In this document: positions 7,778-16,683 of the stretch, piece by piece
Position numbering within the stretch: position 1 is the stretch's first letter
Layout of the letters: the number at the start of each line of letters is the position of its first letter
Assembly (NCBI RefSeq): GCF_000717245.1
Contig: NZ_JNYQ01000012.1
Span: 1 to 64,000 of the forward strand
Direction: 5' to 3'
Source: Kitasatospora papulosa
GTDB lineage: Bacteria > Actinomycetota > Actinomycetes > Streptomycetales > Streptomycetaceae
Length of the DNA stretch: 64,000 nt
Program-made: the position numbers and the translations under genes
Notes under the pieces: model-generated
Seen by the model: only the letters and a program-made list of their open reading frames with translations
What the model was told of the DNA's origin: nothing
Database searches by the model: none

Positions 7778-7783
7778 TACGAT
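7778..7783 (+). promoter_or_regulatory. -10 element (TACGAT) for leaderless response-regulator mRNA
   Basis: TACGAT is followed by 7 nt and then the GTG at 7791, the spacing of a leaderless Streptomyces promoter. Confidence 0.5.
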
Positions 7784-7790
7784 CGTCCCC

Positions 7791-8519
7791 GTGTGCGCAA
7801 ACGTCATAGTCGCGGAAGACGACGCGAAACAGGCCGAGCTGGTCCGCCGTTACCTCGAACGCGAGGGCCACGCCGTCACGGTGGTCTCCGACGGGCTCTC
7901 CGCGCTGGAACAGGCGAGGCAGGGGGCACCCGACCTGCTCGTCCTCGATGTGATGATGCCGCGGGCCGACGGGCTCGACGTGGTCCGCATCCTGCGTGCC
8001 GAGGAGCGCGAGCTGGCGGTCCTCATGCTCACCGCCCGGGCCACGGAGGACGACCTGCTGCTCGGGCTCGACCTGGGCGCGGACGACTACATGACGAAGC
8101 CCTACAGTCCGCGGGAGCTCATGGCACGGGTCCGCACCCTCCTGCGGCGCACCCGCCGGGACGGGGCCCGCGAGGACGGCGGCCAGGTGCTGCGGGTGGG
8201 CACACTCGCCGTCGACCCCGTGCGCCACGAGGTCTCGGTGGACGGCGTCGGGGTCGAGTGCACGCCGGGGGAGTTCCGCCTCCTCGCCACGATGGCGGCC
8301 GAGCCCGAACGCGTCTTCTCCCGTGAGCAGCTTCTCGCCGAACTGCACGGCTTCGACCGGTACATCAGCAGCCGCACGGTCGACGTACACATCATGAACC
8401 TCCGGAAGAAGATCGAGCGAGCGCCCCGGCGTCCGGTCCGGCTGCTCACCGTCTTCGGGGTCGGCTACAAGCTCATGGACCCGCAGAAGGGAGCCACGCG
8501 TGGCGCGGCGCGCCGATAA
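7791..8519 (+). CDS. OmpR-family two-component response regulator
   Basis: This 242-aa DNA-binding response regulator has a receiver domain at ~1-115 with acidic pocket Glu9-Asp10-Asp11, phosphoacceptor Asp53 in VLDVMMP, Thr81 and Lys103 in MTKPYSP. A winged-helix trans_reg_C domain follows from ~135, with TPGEFRLL and the recognition region SSRTVDVHIMNLRKKI. The GTG at 7791 is chosen because the receiver fold begins immediately (NVIVAEDD) and a -10 element sits at leaderless distance; an upstream in-frame ATG would add an unstructured tail. It overlaps the cognate histidine kinase by 20 nt. Neighbouring targets may be the small secreted protein and sortase just downstream. Confidence 0.92.
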   Translation: MCANVIVAEDDAKQAELVRRYLEREGHAVTVVSDGLSALEQARQGAPDLLVLDVMMPRADGLDVVRILRAEERELAVLMLTARATEDDLLLGLDLGADDYMTKPYSPRELMARVRTLLRRTRRDGAREDGGQVLRVGTLAVDPVRHEVSVDGVGVECTPGEFRLLATMAAEPERVFSREQLLAELHGFDRYISSRTVDVHIMNLRKKIERAPRRPVRLLTVFGVGYKLMDPQKGATRGAARR

Positions 8520-10521
8520 GGGCGGGCAGCGCCTGCGACCGCCGCTGCGCAAGAGTCTCCTCGGACGGTTCCTGGCGGTCTCGGCACTGGTCGCGGCCTG
8601 TTCGGTCGCCGCGACCGCGTGGCTGGCCGTGCAGACCACGTCCGGCGCGATCGAGCAGGAGCAGGGCCGCAACCTCGCCGCCGACACCCGGGTCCTCGAC
8701 ACCCTGCTCGCCTATGCCGCCCGGCACCCCACCTGGGACGGGGTGGGCGCCACGGTGGACGAGCTCGCCGACGCGTCCGACCGGAGGATCACGCTGACGA
8801 CGCAGAGCCGGCAGATCCTCGCGGACTCCGCCGGTTCCTCCCCGCCCCCACCCAGCCTGCCGCCCCAGGCGTCGGCGGTCGTGGACCCGTTGTCCGTGGC
8901 GGACGTCTCCTCCGGTTCGGGCTCGGGGGCCGGCTCGGTGACGATCGCGGCACCCGGAACGGACGGGACGCAACGCCCGGGGACCGACCGGGTCGACCCG
9001 CGGGCCGTAGGGCCGTTCGAGCTGTCCGAGGCCGAGCGCACCTCGCTCCGGCGCACCGCGGACGAGGCGGTGCAGTGCCTCAGCCGGACCGGGATAGCCT
9101 CCGACGTCGTCGAGGGGCCGAGCGGCCGGCCCCGCATCCAGGTCGTGGGAAACGACCCCGACCGCCTGGACGGCAGCCGGTGTTCGACGGATGCGCTGGA
9201 CCGCCCCACCGGGACCGAGGCCAAGGCGCTGGTCGCTCTCAACGAACTCGTCAACGCGTGCCTGGACCGGCAGGGACGCGAAGCCGTGGAGCTCGATCTC
9301 GACCTGTCGTGGAGGACGGGCGAGGAGCCTCTTCCCGCGACCGCCGTACCCGTGCCGACGCCCGCACCGAGCCTCAGTGTCCCGAGGGAGGCCATGCCGA
9401 CCGAGGTGGCCACGCCCGCGCCCCTCGACAGCGACAACGACCGTGACATCGCCTCCTGCGTCGGCATCGCCCGCCAGGAGCAGCTCAGTTCGTACGTCGC
9501 CTCACCCGCCCTGCTCTTCATCAGCGACCCGGGCGGCGGCGAGGTGCCCGGCTTCGACCTGTCCCCCGGGAACACGGCGAAGATCACCGGGGTCGCCGCC
9601 CTCGTCCTCGCACTCACCGTGGGCGCCTCGGTGTTCGCGGGGGTCCGGCTCGTGCGACCGCTCCACGCCCTCACGGGAGCGGCCCAGCGCATGCGTGACG
9701 GCGAGGCCCCGTCGCAGGTCGTGGTCGCCGCGGACAACGAGATCGGCCGGCTGGCCACGGCCTTCAACGACATGTCCGCCCACCGCGCGCGGATGGAGGA
9801 GCAGCGCAAGGTCATGGTCAGCGACGTCGCGCACGAACTGCGCACCCCGCTGAGCAACATCCGAGGGTGGCTGGAGGGCGCCCAGGACGGCGTCGCCGAC
9901 GCGGACGCGACGTTCGTCTCCTCGCTCCTGGAGGAGGCGGTGCAGTTGCAGCACATCATCGACGACCTCCAGGACCTGTCGGCCGCCGACGCCGGAGCCC
10001 TGCGTCTGCACCCCGAACCCGTGCGGATCGGGGACCTGCTCGCCCATGTCGTGGCGGCCCATCAGGCGCAGGCCGACGCTGCCGGCGTCGACCTCACCGT
10101 GACCGTCGCCGAGGAGCACGGAGCGGTCCCCGTGGTCGAGGCCGACCCGGTCCGGCTGCGGCAGGCGATCGGCAACCTGGTGTCCAACGCCGTGCGCCAC
10201 ACGCCCGCGGGAGGGCGGGTCACGCTGCGCGCGCACGCGACGGGGCCCGGGGGACCGGACGACGAGGTGCTGCTGGAGGTCGCCGACACCGGCAGCGGAA
10301 TAGCTCCGGAGGATCTGCCGTACGTGTTCGACCGGTTCTGGCGTGCGGAGAAGTCACGCAGCCGGCGGACCGGAGGCAGCGGCCTGGGGCTGGCGATCGT
10401 CCGCAAGCTCGTCGAGGCGCACGGCGGAACGGCGGGTGTGGTCAGCACGGTGGGCAGGGGTTCGGTGTTCACCCTGCGGCTGCCCTGTTCCGGCCCTGAT
10501 CCGATGAACACGGCGGCCTGA
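8500..10521 (+). CDS. Two-component sensor histidine kinase with large extracytoplasmic domain
   Basis: This 673-aa membrane kinase is the partner of the overlapping response regulator. TM1 spans ~22-44 and TM2 ~362-382. Between them is an unusually large (~315 aa) extracytoplasmic domain with Ser/Gly/Pro-rich stretches and four Cys residues (CLSRTG, SRCSTD, NACLDR, IASCVG), which could form disulfides. HAMP follows, then HisKA with phosphoacceptor His445 in VAHELRTPLSN. The HATPase domain has NLVSNAVRHT (N box), DTGSGI, YVFDRFWR (F box) and GGSGLGLAI (G box). The GTG start at 8500 has an AGGGAG Shine-Dalgarno. The signal is unknown; the linked sortase and anchored protein suggest cell-envelope sensing. 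Confidence 0.92.
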   Translation: MARRADKGGQRLRPPLRKSLLGRFLAVSALVAACSVAATAWLAVQTTSGAIEQEQGRNLAADTRVLDTLLAYAARHPTWDGVGATVDELADASDRRITLTTQSRQILADSAGSSPPPPSLPPQASAVVDPLSVADVSSGSGSGAGSVTIAAPGTDGTQRPGTDRVDPRAVGPFELSEAERTSLRRTADEAVQCLSRTGIASDVVEGPSGRPRIQVVGNDPDRLDGSRCSTDALDRPTGTEAKALVALNELVNACLDRQGREAVELDLDLSWRTGEEPLPATAVPVPTPAPSLSVPREAMPTEVATPAPLDSDNDRDIASCVGIARQEQLSSYVASPALLFISDPGGGEVPGFDLSPGNTAKITGVAALVLALTVGASVFAGVRLVRPLHALTGAAQRMRDGEAPSQVVVAADNEIGRLATAFNDMSAHRARMEEQRKVMVSDVAHELRTPLSNIRGWLEGAQDGVADADATFVSSLLEEAVQLQHIIDDLQDLSAADAGALRLHPEPVRIGDLLAHVVAAHQAQADAAGVDLTVTVAEEHGAVPVVEADPVRLRQAIGNLVSNAVRHTPAGGRVTLRAHATGPGGPDDEVLLEVADTGSGIAPEDLPYVFDRFWRAEKSRSRRTGGSGLGLAIVRKLVEAHGGTAGVVSTVGRGSVFTLRLPCSGPDPMNTAA

Positions 10522-10622
10522 CAGCTTCCTCACAACTTCACTCCAGTCTGAGGGCATGCCCGGCGCCCGACGCGCATCCGTGCGCGGGCACCACCAACGC
10601 CGGGCTGGAATCGGAGTCCTTC

Positions 10623-11009
10623 ATGTCCCTTCGTCCCACCCTGAGGACCGCGGTCCTCGCCGCAGCCACCATGGGCGCGGTCCTCTTCCCGTCCATGGCC
10701 GCCGTGGCCGACAGCTCGCCCACGGCGGTACCCGCCGAGCGCCCGACCGAGCCTCCGGCAGCGTCCGAGCCCTCGCGGGCCACCCCCGTGCCCGAGCCGA
10801 CCGACGCCGCCGAGTCGGCGACCCCGGCCCCCGCCGAGCCCGTGCCCGCCAGGACGGTGCCGCGCGGCGGTGTCGACGCCGGGGAACGTCCGGCCGGCGA
10901 GGCCGGGGGCACCGCGCTCTACGGGTCCGCGGCCGGTGCCGTGCTGCTCGCCGGAGCGGGTGTCCTCGTGATGCGCCGCCGCACCGCGGCACAGCGCGAC
11001 CACGGCTGA
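10623..11009 (+). CDS. Small Pro-rich secreted/membrane-anchored protein, putative sortase partner
   Basis: The 128-aa protein has an N-terminal signal peptide (LRTAVLAAATMGAVLF, cleavage near AVADS). A ~65-aa Pro/Ala/Glu-rich low-complexity stalk follows. The C-terminus has a hydrophobic helix (~98-116, GSAAGAVLLAGAGVLVM) ending in MRRRTAAQRD. This stalk-helix-basic tail layout resembles sortase substrates, but no LPxTG or LAxTG motif precedes the helix; the sequence there is GEAGGTALYG. It is followed 87 nt later by a class F sortase, and the pair follows a two-component system. It is probably cell-surface exposed; a sortase substrate role is inference. Confidence 0.75.
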   Translation: MSLRPTLRTAVLAAATMGAVLFPSMAAVADSSPTAVPAERPTEPPAASEPSRATPVPEPTDAAESATPAPAEPVPARTVPRGGVDAGERPAGEAGGTALYGSAAGAVLLAGAGVLVMRRRTAAQRDHG

Positions 11010-11096
11010 TCCTCTCCCTCTGGCGCCGCTCCCCGGACGGGAGCGGCGCCATCCGTCGTTCGACCCCCTTCGCCCGACCCCGCACCGGAGTACTCC

Positions 11097-11696
11097 ATGC
11101 CCTTCACACCGAACTCGTCGTGGCGCACCGCGCTGTCCGCCGCCGCGGCCGGTCTGCTGATCACCCTGGCCGGCTGCGGCGCGCCCGACGCGCCCGAACC
11201 GTCCACCGGGGCGAAGGCCTCACCCGCACCCCGGGACGCGGACGTGCCCAAGGCACCCGCGCCCACGCGGCTGTCAGTCCCGTCGCTGGGCATAGACAGC
11301 GAGCTGCTGCGGCTGGGGCTCAACGAGGACGGCACGGTCGAGGTCCCTCCGGCCGAGAAGGGCATGACGGCCGGCTGGTACGCGGGCGGAGCCGTCCCCG
11401 GCGAACCCGGTGCGGCCGTGCTCATCGGCCACAACGACACGCGCTTCGGCAAGGCCGTCTTCCACGACCTGCACAGCATCACCAAGGGCGCGGACATCGC
11501 CGTGGCGGGCGGGGGAGGGAAGGAGACCCACTTCACCGTCACCGGGACGGAGACCGTCCGCAAGGACGAATTCCCCACCGACAAGGTCTACGGAGCCACC
11601 GGCGAACGCGTGCTCCGGCTGATCACGTGCGACGGGGAATTCGACGCAGCCGGCCACCCCGTGGACAACCTCATCGTGTACGCGACGCTGCGCTGA
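11097..11696 (+). CDS. Class F sortase (lipoprotein)
   Basis: This 199-aa sortase transpeptidase is exported as a lipoprotein: the signal peptide ends in the lipobox LAGC with Cys27. The sortase domain (~57-199) starts with RLSVPSLGIDSEL. The catalytic His112 is in LIGHND and the catalytic Cys178 is in LITCDG. Class F enzymes usually have TCGG and an Arg shortly after the Cys; here it is TCDG and the only Arg after Cys178 is the terminal Arg199. Either Arg199 serves or activity is altered. The preceding gene encodes its likely partner. Role: attachment of proteins at the outer face of the membrane or to peptidoglycan. Confidence 0.85.
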   Translation: MPFTPNSSWRTALSAAAAGLLITLAGCGAPDAPEPSTGAKASPAPRDADVPKAPAPTRLSVPSLGIDSELLRLGLNEDGTVEVPPAEKGMTAGWYAGGAVPGEPGAAVLIGHNDTRFGKAVFHDLHSITKGADIAVAGGGGKETHFTVTGTETVRKDEFPTDKVYGATGERVLRLITCDGEFDAAGHPVDNLIVYATLR

Positions 11697-11733
11697 CGGG
11701 GCGCGGGGAGTCGGTCCGCCCGCCCCCGAGTCC

Positions 11734-12900
11734 TCACGGCGACGCCTTCCCGCCCGACGGCGCATGCTCCACACGGGTGACGGCGACCAGAGCCAGATCG
11801 TCGGCGAGCACCCCGTCCGTATGGGTGTGCACCGCCCCGGCGAGCCTCTCCACGACGGCCGGTGGCCCGTCGCGCCAGCTCTGCCGCAGATCCTCGCCCG
11901 GTGTGTAGAAACGCCCGTCGGCGTCGCGGGCCTCCAGGAGGCCGTCCGTGCACAGCAGGAGCAGATGCCCCGGCCCGAACGGACGGGACTCGTCCTGCCA
12001 CGGGCCGGTGTCCAACTCGCCGAGGCCCAGGGGGAGCCCGGCGTGCTCGGGCTCCCAGACCCGCAGCGCGTCCTCGCTCACGAGGAAGGCGGGACAGTGC
12101 CCGCGGCTGATGAGACGTACCTCCGTGCCGTCGTCCGGGATCTGTGCGATGGCCGCCGTGATGAAGTGCTCGCCGTCCACGTCGCTGCCACCGCTCACCG
12201 AGGCGGTCTCCCGTGTGTGACGGGACACCGCCTCGTCGAGGCGACGGGCCAGCTCCGGCAGGGTCGGCGTGTGGTGGGCGGCTTCGTGGAAGCTGCCCAC
12301 CAGGGCGGCGACCCCGGGGATGGCGTTCAGCCCCTTGCCGCGTACGTCACCGATGAGCAGGCGCACGCCGTACGGGGTGTGCTCCGCCGCGTAGAGGTCA
12401 CCTCCGACGGATGCCGCGGCGGACGCCGCCTCGTAACGGACCGCGATCCAGGTCTTCCCCCACCAGGCCCGCACGGGCGGGAGCACGGCGCGCTGGGCGC
12501 TCTCCGCCACCCGCTCGGCTCCCTGGAGCCTGCGCCGCAACGAAAGCCGCAGCCGGCACAGGGGCACGGTCGCCCAGGCGAGGACCACCATGGCGATGTA
12601 GTCGACCACCGCGTGACGGCCGTCGGACGACAGGTGTTTTCCGAAGAGGAGCACCAGCCCGGCCAGGCTGTTGAGGACGGCCACCCGGACCACGGCGCGC
12701 AGCGCGTACACACAGGCCGCGATCATGGAGCTCAGGATCAGGAAAACGTCCCCGCTGAACGCCCCCGGCGTCGGCAGGTCGACCGCGAGCGCCAGTACCA
12801 CCAGGGCCAGGGGTGCGATCCGCGCCCACCAGGGCAGCAGTTCGCTCTCGTTCTGCGGTGCGTGCGACGTCAGCCCGGTCGTGGTGCGGTACGGGCTCAC
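11734..12900 (-). CDS. Membrane PP2C/SpoIIE-family Ser phosphatase
   Basis: The 388-aa protein has about four N-terminal transmembrane segments (~25-115), then a short linker and a SpoIIE/PP2C-type phosphatase domain (~150-375). Metal-binding motifs are VGGDLYAA, IGDVRGKG and LCTDGLLEA, followed by DDLALVAV. Such proteins dephosphorylate anti-sigma-factor antagonists or similar targets in stress signalling. No PAS, GAF or kinase domain is present. The GTG start (12900) gives MSPYRTT. It is convergent with the sortase gene, so it need not share function with it. Confidence 0.88.
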   Translation of the reverse strand: MSPYRTTTGLTSHAPQNESELLPWWARIAPLALVVLALAVDLPTPGAFSGDVFLILSSMIAACVYALRAVVRVAVLNSLAGLVLLFGKHLSSDGRHAVVDYIAMVVLAWATVPLCRLRLSLRRRLQGAERVAESAQRAVLPPVRAWWGKTWIAVRYEAASAAASVGGDLYAAEHTPYGVRLLIGDVRGKGLNAIPGVAALVGSFHEAAHHTPTLPELARRLDEAVSRHTRETASVSGGSDVDGEHFITAAIAQIPDDGTEVRLISRGHCPAFLVSEDALRVWEPEHAGLPLGLGELDTGPWQDESRPFGPGHLLLLCTDGLLEARDADGRFYTPGEDLRQSWRDGPPAVVERLAGAVHTHTDGVLADDLALVAVTRVEHAPSGGKASP

Positions 12901-13060
12901 GTCATCGCCTCCGGGGTGCAGCGCGCGGACCGGTGCCCGGCAGGCCCCGTTTCCTCACTCGACCTTGGTGCCGGAAGCCCCGCCCCGCACGCCGAAGCCC
13001 GATGCCGCAACCCTTGACGAGTACACGTAGACGGGCAAAGAATGATCGCGAAGCACGCCT

Positions 13061-13072
13061 GACAACGTTGTC
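13061..13072. promoter_or_regulatory. 12-bp palindromic operator (LacI-type) upstream of GH92
   Basis: GACAACGTTGTC is a perfect palindrome with the central CG typical of LacI-family operators, 25 nt before the mannosidase start. It probably mediates sugar-responsive repression; the regulator is not encoded nearby. Confidence 0.6.
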
Positions 13073-13096
13073 TACGTCTCGAGAGGCGCTCATTCC

Positions 13097-15445
13097 ATGA
13101 GATGGACCCAGTGGATCCGCGGTGCGGGGACGGCGGCCGCCGCGGCGGCTCTCCTCGGTGGCGCCGTCGCCGCACCCGCCTCGGCGGACGGAGCGGGGCA
13201 CGCCGGACGCGGCCGGCTCACCGATCTCGTCAACCCCTTCATCGGAACCGAGAACGAGGGCAACACCTACCCCGGCGCCGCGGTGCCCTTCGGCATGGTG
13301 CAGTTCTCGCCCGACACCGGGCACAACACGGGATACGACTACTCGGAGACCCATATCAGGGGTTTCTCCACCGTCCACATCTCCGGCGTCGGCTGCGGCC
13401 TCGGCGGGGACCTCCCGGTGCTCCCGACGACCGGTGACATCACGTCGACGGACAACGCCGTGTACGCGGCCGGGTTCAGCCACGACGACGAGAAGGCGGG
13501 ACCCGGCACCTACCAGGTCGGCCTCGACACGGGCATCAAGGCCGAGCTGAGCGCCACCGAGCGCACCGGAGTGCAGCGGTACACCTTCCCCGCCACGGAC
13601 AAGGCCAACGTCCTCATCAACGCGGGCCAGTCGCTCCACAGGACCGTGAACACCGAGGTCGAGATCCTCGACGACAGGACCGTACGCACGGCCATCACCG
13701 GCAGCGGCTTCTGTCAGGACACCAAGCCGTACACGGTGTACACGGTCACCCGCTTCGACCGGCCCTTCACCGTCTCCGGCACGTGGAAGGGCGAGACGGT
13801 CACCGAGGGGTCCACCGCCTCGTCCGCCGGGGCCGAGCGCAACGGCGCCTTCGTGCGGTTCGACACGTCCAAGGACCGCACCGTCGAGGCGACCACCGCG
13901 ATCTCGTACGTGGACGCCAAGGGAGCGGCGCTCAACCTCCGCGCCGAAGGCGGCCGTTCGTACGACCGTGTCGCCCGCGCCGCGCAGGCCGCATGGGAGG
14001 ACCGCCTCGACGACGTCCGGGCGAAGGGCGGCAGCGAGACCCTGCGCCGGACCTTCTACTCGTCGCTGTACCGCTCGTTCCTCGCGCCCAACATCGGCAG
14101 CGACGTCGACGGCCGCTACACCGGCTGGGACCAGAGGATCCACAAGGCCAAGGGCTTCACCTACTACCAGAACTGGTCGCTCTGGGACACCTACCGCACC
14201 CAGGCGCAGCTGCTGTCGCTGCTCGCCCCCCACGAGTCCCGTGACATGGCGATCTCCGTCATCAAGATCGACGAGGACAGCGGCTGGCTGCCGAAGTGGG
14301 GCTACGGCACGGTCGAGACGAACATCATGACCGGCGACCCGGTCACCCCCTTCCTCACCAACGCCTACCAGCAGGGCCTGCTCAAGGGGTACGAGGAGCA
14401 GGCGTACCGCGCGCTGAAGAAGAACGCCGACGGTGTGCCCCCGGCCGACTCCGCCCCCGTGGGCCGTGAGGCCAACAAGGAGTACCTGGCCGACGGCTTC
14501 GCGCCGTACATCAAGGGCCGGGCCCACGTGAAGCCCGGTGACTCCGACTACGACCACGGCGCCTCGGCGACCCTGGAGTACGCGCTGTCCGACGCGATGC
14601 TCGGCCGGATGGCGAAGGAGCTCGGCCACGACCAGGACGCCGCGCGCTATGCGGAGCGGGCCCAGAACTACCGGAAGATCTTCGACAGTTCGACCGGCTT
14701 CTTCCGTGCCCGCGACGCGAACGGCGACTTCACCGGCCCCGCCGACCCCGCCCGGAGCGAGGGCTTCCACGAGGGCACGTCCTGGCAGTACCAGTGGCTC
14801 GTCCCCCAGGACCTGCCCGGCGTGGTCTCCCTGATCGGAGGGACCGACGCGGCGAACGAGCGCCTCGACTCGTTCTTCGCCTACGAGCAACTGCTGCAGG
14901 ACCCGTCGAAGACCGCCCGCGAGGTGTGGGTCAACGGGCCGTACGACTACTACAACGCGGACAAGTACAACCCGCAGAACGAGCCCGACCTGATCGCCCC
15001 CTACACCTACCTCTCCACCGGGCAGCCCTGGAAGACGACGGACGTGGTGCACGCCGCGCTCACCCTCTTCACGGACACCCCGACCGGGATGACCGGCAAC
15101 GACGACCTGGGCACGATGTCCGCCTGGAACGTCCTCTCCTCGATCGGTGTCTTCCCGGTGCAGCCGGGGACGGACACCTGGGGCCTGTCGACGCCCGTCT
15201 TCGAGCGGGTCGACCTGACCCTCGACCGGCGTTACTACCCCGAGGGTGCCCTGACGGTGAAGGCGCCCGGCACCTCCGACTCGGCGCGCTACATCCGGTC
15301 CGCGCGCACCGACGGGGCCGCGTACGGGAAGACCTACCTGACCACCGAGGACATCCGCAGGACGCGGGAACTGTCCTTCGAGGTCGGGACCATGCCCTCC
15401 GGATGGGGCACCTCGGCGGACGCCGCGCCGCCGGCCCTGAAGTGA
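13097..15445 (+). CDS. Secreted GH92 alpha-1,2-mannosidase
   Basis: This 782-aa glycoside hydrolase family 92 enzyme removes alpha-linked mannose from glycans with the help of Ca2+. A Sec/Tat-like signal peptide is present (~1-31, ending APASADG). The N-terminal beta-sandwich opens with VNPFIGTENEGNTYPGAAVP, a family hallmark. The alpha/alpha toroid catalytic domain carries HEGTSWQYQW and GNDDLGTMSAW, the latter with the Asp pair typical of the inverting base. Full length and intact. A 12-bp palindrome upstream suggests repression by a LacI-type regulator, and a strong hairpin follows the stop. Likely extracellular, for use of fungal or glycoprotein mannans. Confidence 0.94.
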   Translation: MRWTQWIRGAGTAAAAAALLGGAVAAPASADGAGHAGRGRLTDLVNPFIGTENEGNTYPGAAVPFGMVQFSPDTGHNTGYDYSETHIRGFSTVHISGVGCGLGGDLPVLPTTGDITSTDNAVYAAGFSHDDEKAGPGTYQVGLDTGIKAELSATERTGVQRYTFPATDKANVLINAGQSLHRTVNTEVEILDDRTVRTAITGSGFCQDTKPYTVYTVTRFDRPFTVSGTWKGETVTEGSTASSAGAERNGAFVRFDTSKDRTVEATTAISYVDAKGAALNLRAEGGRSYDRVARAAQAAWEDRLDDVRAKGGSETLRRTFYSSLYRSFLAPNIGSDVDGRYTGWDQRIHKAKGFTYYQNWSLWDTYRTQAQLLSLLAPHESRDMAISVIKIDEDSGWLPKWGYGTVETNIMTGDPVTPFLTNAYQQGLLKGYEEQAYRALKKNADGVPPADSAPVGREANKEYLADGFAPYIKGRAHVKPGDSDYDHGASATLEYALSDAMLGRMAKELGHDQDAARYAERAQNYRKIFDSSTGFFRARDANGDFTGPADPARSEGFHEGTSWQYQWLVPQDLPGVVSLIGGTDAANERLDSFFAYEQLLQDPSKTAREVWVNGPYDYYNADKYNPQNEPDLIAPYTYLSTGQPWKTTDVVHAALTLFTDTPTGMTGNDDLGTMSAWNVLSSIGVFPVQPGTDTWGLSTPVFERVDLTLDRRYYPEGALTVKAPGTSDSARYIRSARTDGAAYGKTYLTTEDIRRTRELSFEVGTMPSGWGTSADAAPPALK

Positions 15446-15473
15446 CGATCTGAGGCCCACCGGCCGCATGCGC

Positions 15474-15504
15474 GTGGCCCGCCCCTCGACGAGGGACGGG
15501 CCAC
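15474..15504. terminator. Bidirectional terminator between GH92 and aldo/keto reductase
   Basis: A ~14-bp stem with one mismatch (15474-15488 with 15490-15504) forms a tight hairpin between the convergent genes. Confidence 0.8.
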
Positions 15505-15522
15505 GGCACTGTGCCGGGACGC

Positions 15523-16350
15523 TCAGCCGTTGAAGCGGTCCGGGTCCAATCCGGTGCGCTCGTCACGGTTGAGGGCGTTGATCTCGCCGATGTCCCCTTC
15601 GGTGAGTTCGAAGTCGAAGAGGTCGAAGTTCTCCTCGATGCGCCGCCGGGTCACCGACTTGGGGAACACGATGTCCCCGCGCTGCAGGTGCCAGCGCAGG
15701 GTGACCTGCGCCGTCGACTTGCCGACCCGCTCCGCGATACGGACCAGCGTCGGATCGTCGAGCACCTTTCCCTGCGCGATCGGGGACCAGGCCTCCGTCG
15801 CGATGCCGTGTTCGGCGCCGAAGGACCTGACGGCGTCCTGGGTGAGGTAGGGATGGACCTCGATCTGGTTGACGGCGGGCACCACCACACTGCCGTCCAG
15901 CAGGCGGCGCAGGTGGTGCGGCTGGAAGTTCGAGACCCCGATGCTCTTGACCCGCCCCGAGCGGTAGATCTCCTCGAGTGCCTTCCAGGTCTCCACGAAG
16001 TCGCCCCTGTCCGGCAGCGGCCAGTGGATGAGGAAGAGGTCCAGGTAGTCCAGCCGGATCTTCTCCATCGTGCCCTCGAAGGCGTGGAGGGCGTCGTCGT
16101 ACGCGTGGGCGCCGTTGTCCAGCTTGCTGGTGACGAAGACGTCGCCCCGGTCGAGACCGGAGTCCCGGACCGCCTCCCCGACCTCCTTCTCGTTGCCGTA
16201 CATCTGAGCCGTGTCGATGTGCCGGTATCCGGCCTTCAGGGCCGCCAGGGTGGTCTCACGGGTTTCCTGCGGCGGGATCTGGAAGGTGCCGAATCCGAGC
16301 TGGGGGATCTCCACGCCGTTGTTGAGCGTGATGGCGGGTACTGAGGCCAC
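15523..16350 (-). CDS. Aldo/keto reductase
   Basis: This 275-aa AKR of the 2,5-diketo-gluconate-reductase-like group is a cytoplasmic NADPH-dependent carbonyl reductase. The catalytic tetrad is complete: Asp46 and Tyr51 (HIDTAQMYGNE), Lys76 (VTSKLDN) and His109 (LIHWPLP). The fold signatures LGFGTFQ, IGVSNF and the cofactor loop FPKSVTRRRIEEN are present. The ATG gives MASVPAI. The physiological substrate is unknown. It is monocistronic and convergent with the mannosidase. Confidence 0.93.
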   Translation of the reverse strand: MASVPAITLNNGVEIPQLGFGTFQIPPQETRETTLAALKAGYRHIDTAQMYGNEKEVGEAVRDSGLDRGDVFVTSKLDNGAHAYDDALHAFEGTMEKIRLDYLDLFLIHWPLPDRGDFVETWKALEEIYRSGRVKSIGVSNFQPHHLRRLLDGSVVVPAVNQIEVHPYLTQDAVRSFGAEHGIATEAWSPIAQGKVLDDPTLVRIAERVGKSTAQVTLRWHLQRGDIVFPKSVTRRRIEENFDLFDFELTEGDIGEINALNRDERTGLDPDRFNG

Positions 16351-16643
16351 GGGAGGCTCCTTCTCGTCGGTGTGAGGGTGCGGTGGTCGGTCGGGTTCCG
16401 GTTCACGGAATGCCTCATTCCGCCCTCACTGCGGCGTACCCGTCACCAAACGGGGCAAACAGCTTCAAAGTGCCTGATTGGTGAGGATGTACGGGGTGTG
16501 CGCGCGTGCCCACGCTCCGCACCTCGGTCGGGTCCTGCCGCCGCCCGGTGCGATGCCGCCGCTCCCTTCGCGTGTCCGGCCCGGGCCGGGCCGAAACATG
16601 GTCCGGCCGGGCGCCGGCGCCTGGTCCGCAGCTGTGACCGGCC
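16351..16643. other. Intergenic region upstream of aldo/keto reductase
   Basis: About 290 bp between the aldo/keto reductase start and the metE terminator. It should carry the reductase promoter; I see no supported gene. Confidence 0.4.
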
Positions 16644-16673
16644 CTGCCGGGGCGCGCGGACGCACCCCGGCAG
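16644..16673 (-). terminator. Terminator after metE
   Basis: Perfect 9-bp arms (16644-16652 with 16665-16673), then a mismatch and three further inner pairs with a 4-nt loop, lie 10 nt past the metE stop. Confidence 0.78.
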
Positions 16674-16683
16674 AGCCTCGCCG

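Noticed and set aside
10522..10622. Direct repeats (TTCCTCAC/TTCACTCC) as response-regulator sites before the small secreted protein
   Set aside because: Only two imperfect copies and no independent support.
10623..11009. Canonical LPxTG/LAxTG sortase substrate
   Set aside because: No such motif occurs before the C-terminal helix, so only a non-canonical substrate role can be proposed.
12902..15469. Very long open frame (855 codons) on the minus strand across the GH92 gene
   Set aside because: It is antisense to an intact, well-recognised gene and has no domain. Such shadows are expected at >70% GC.
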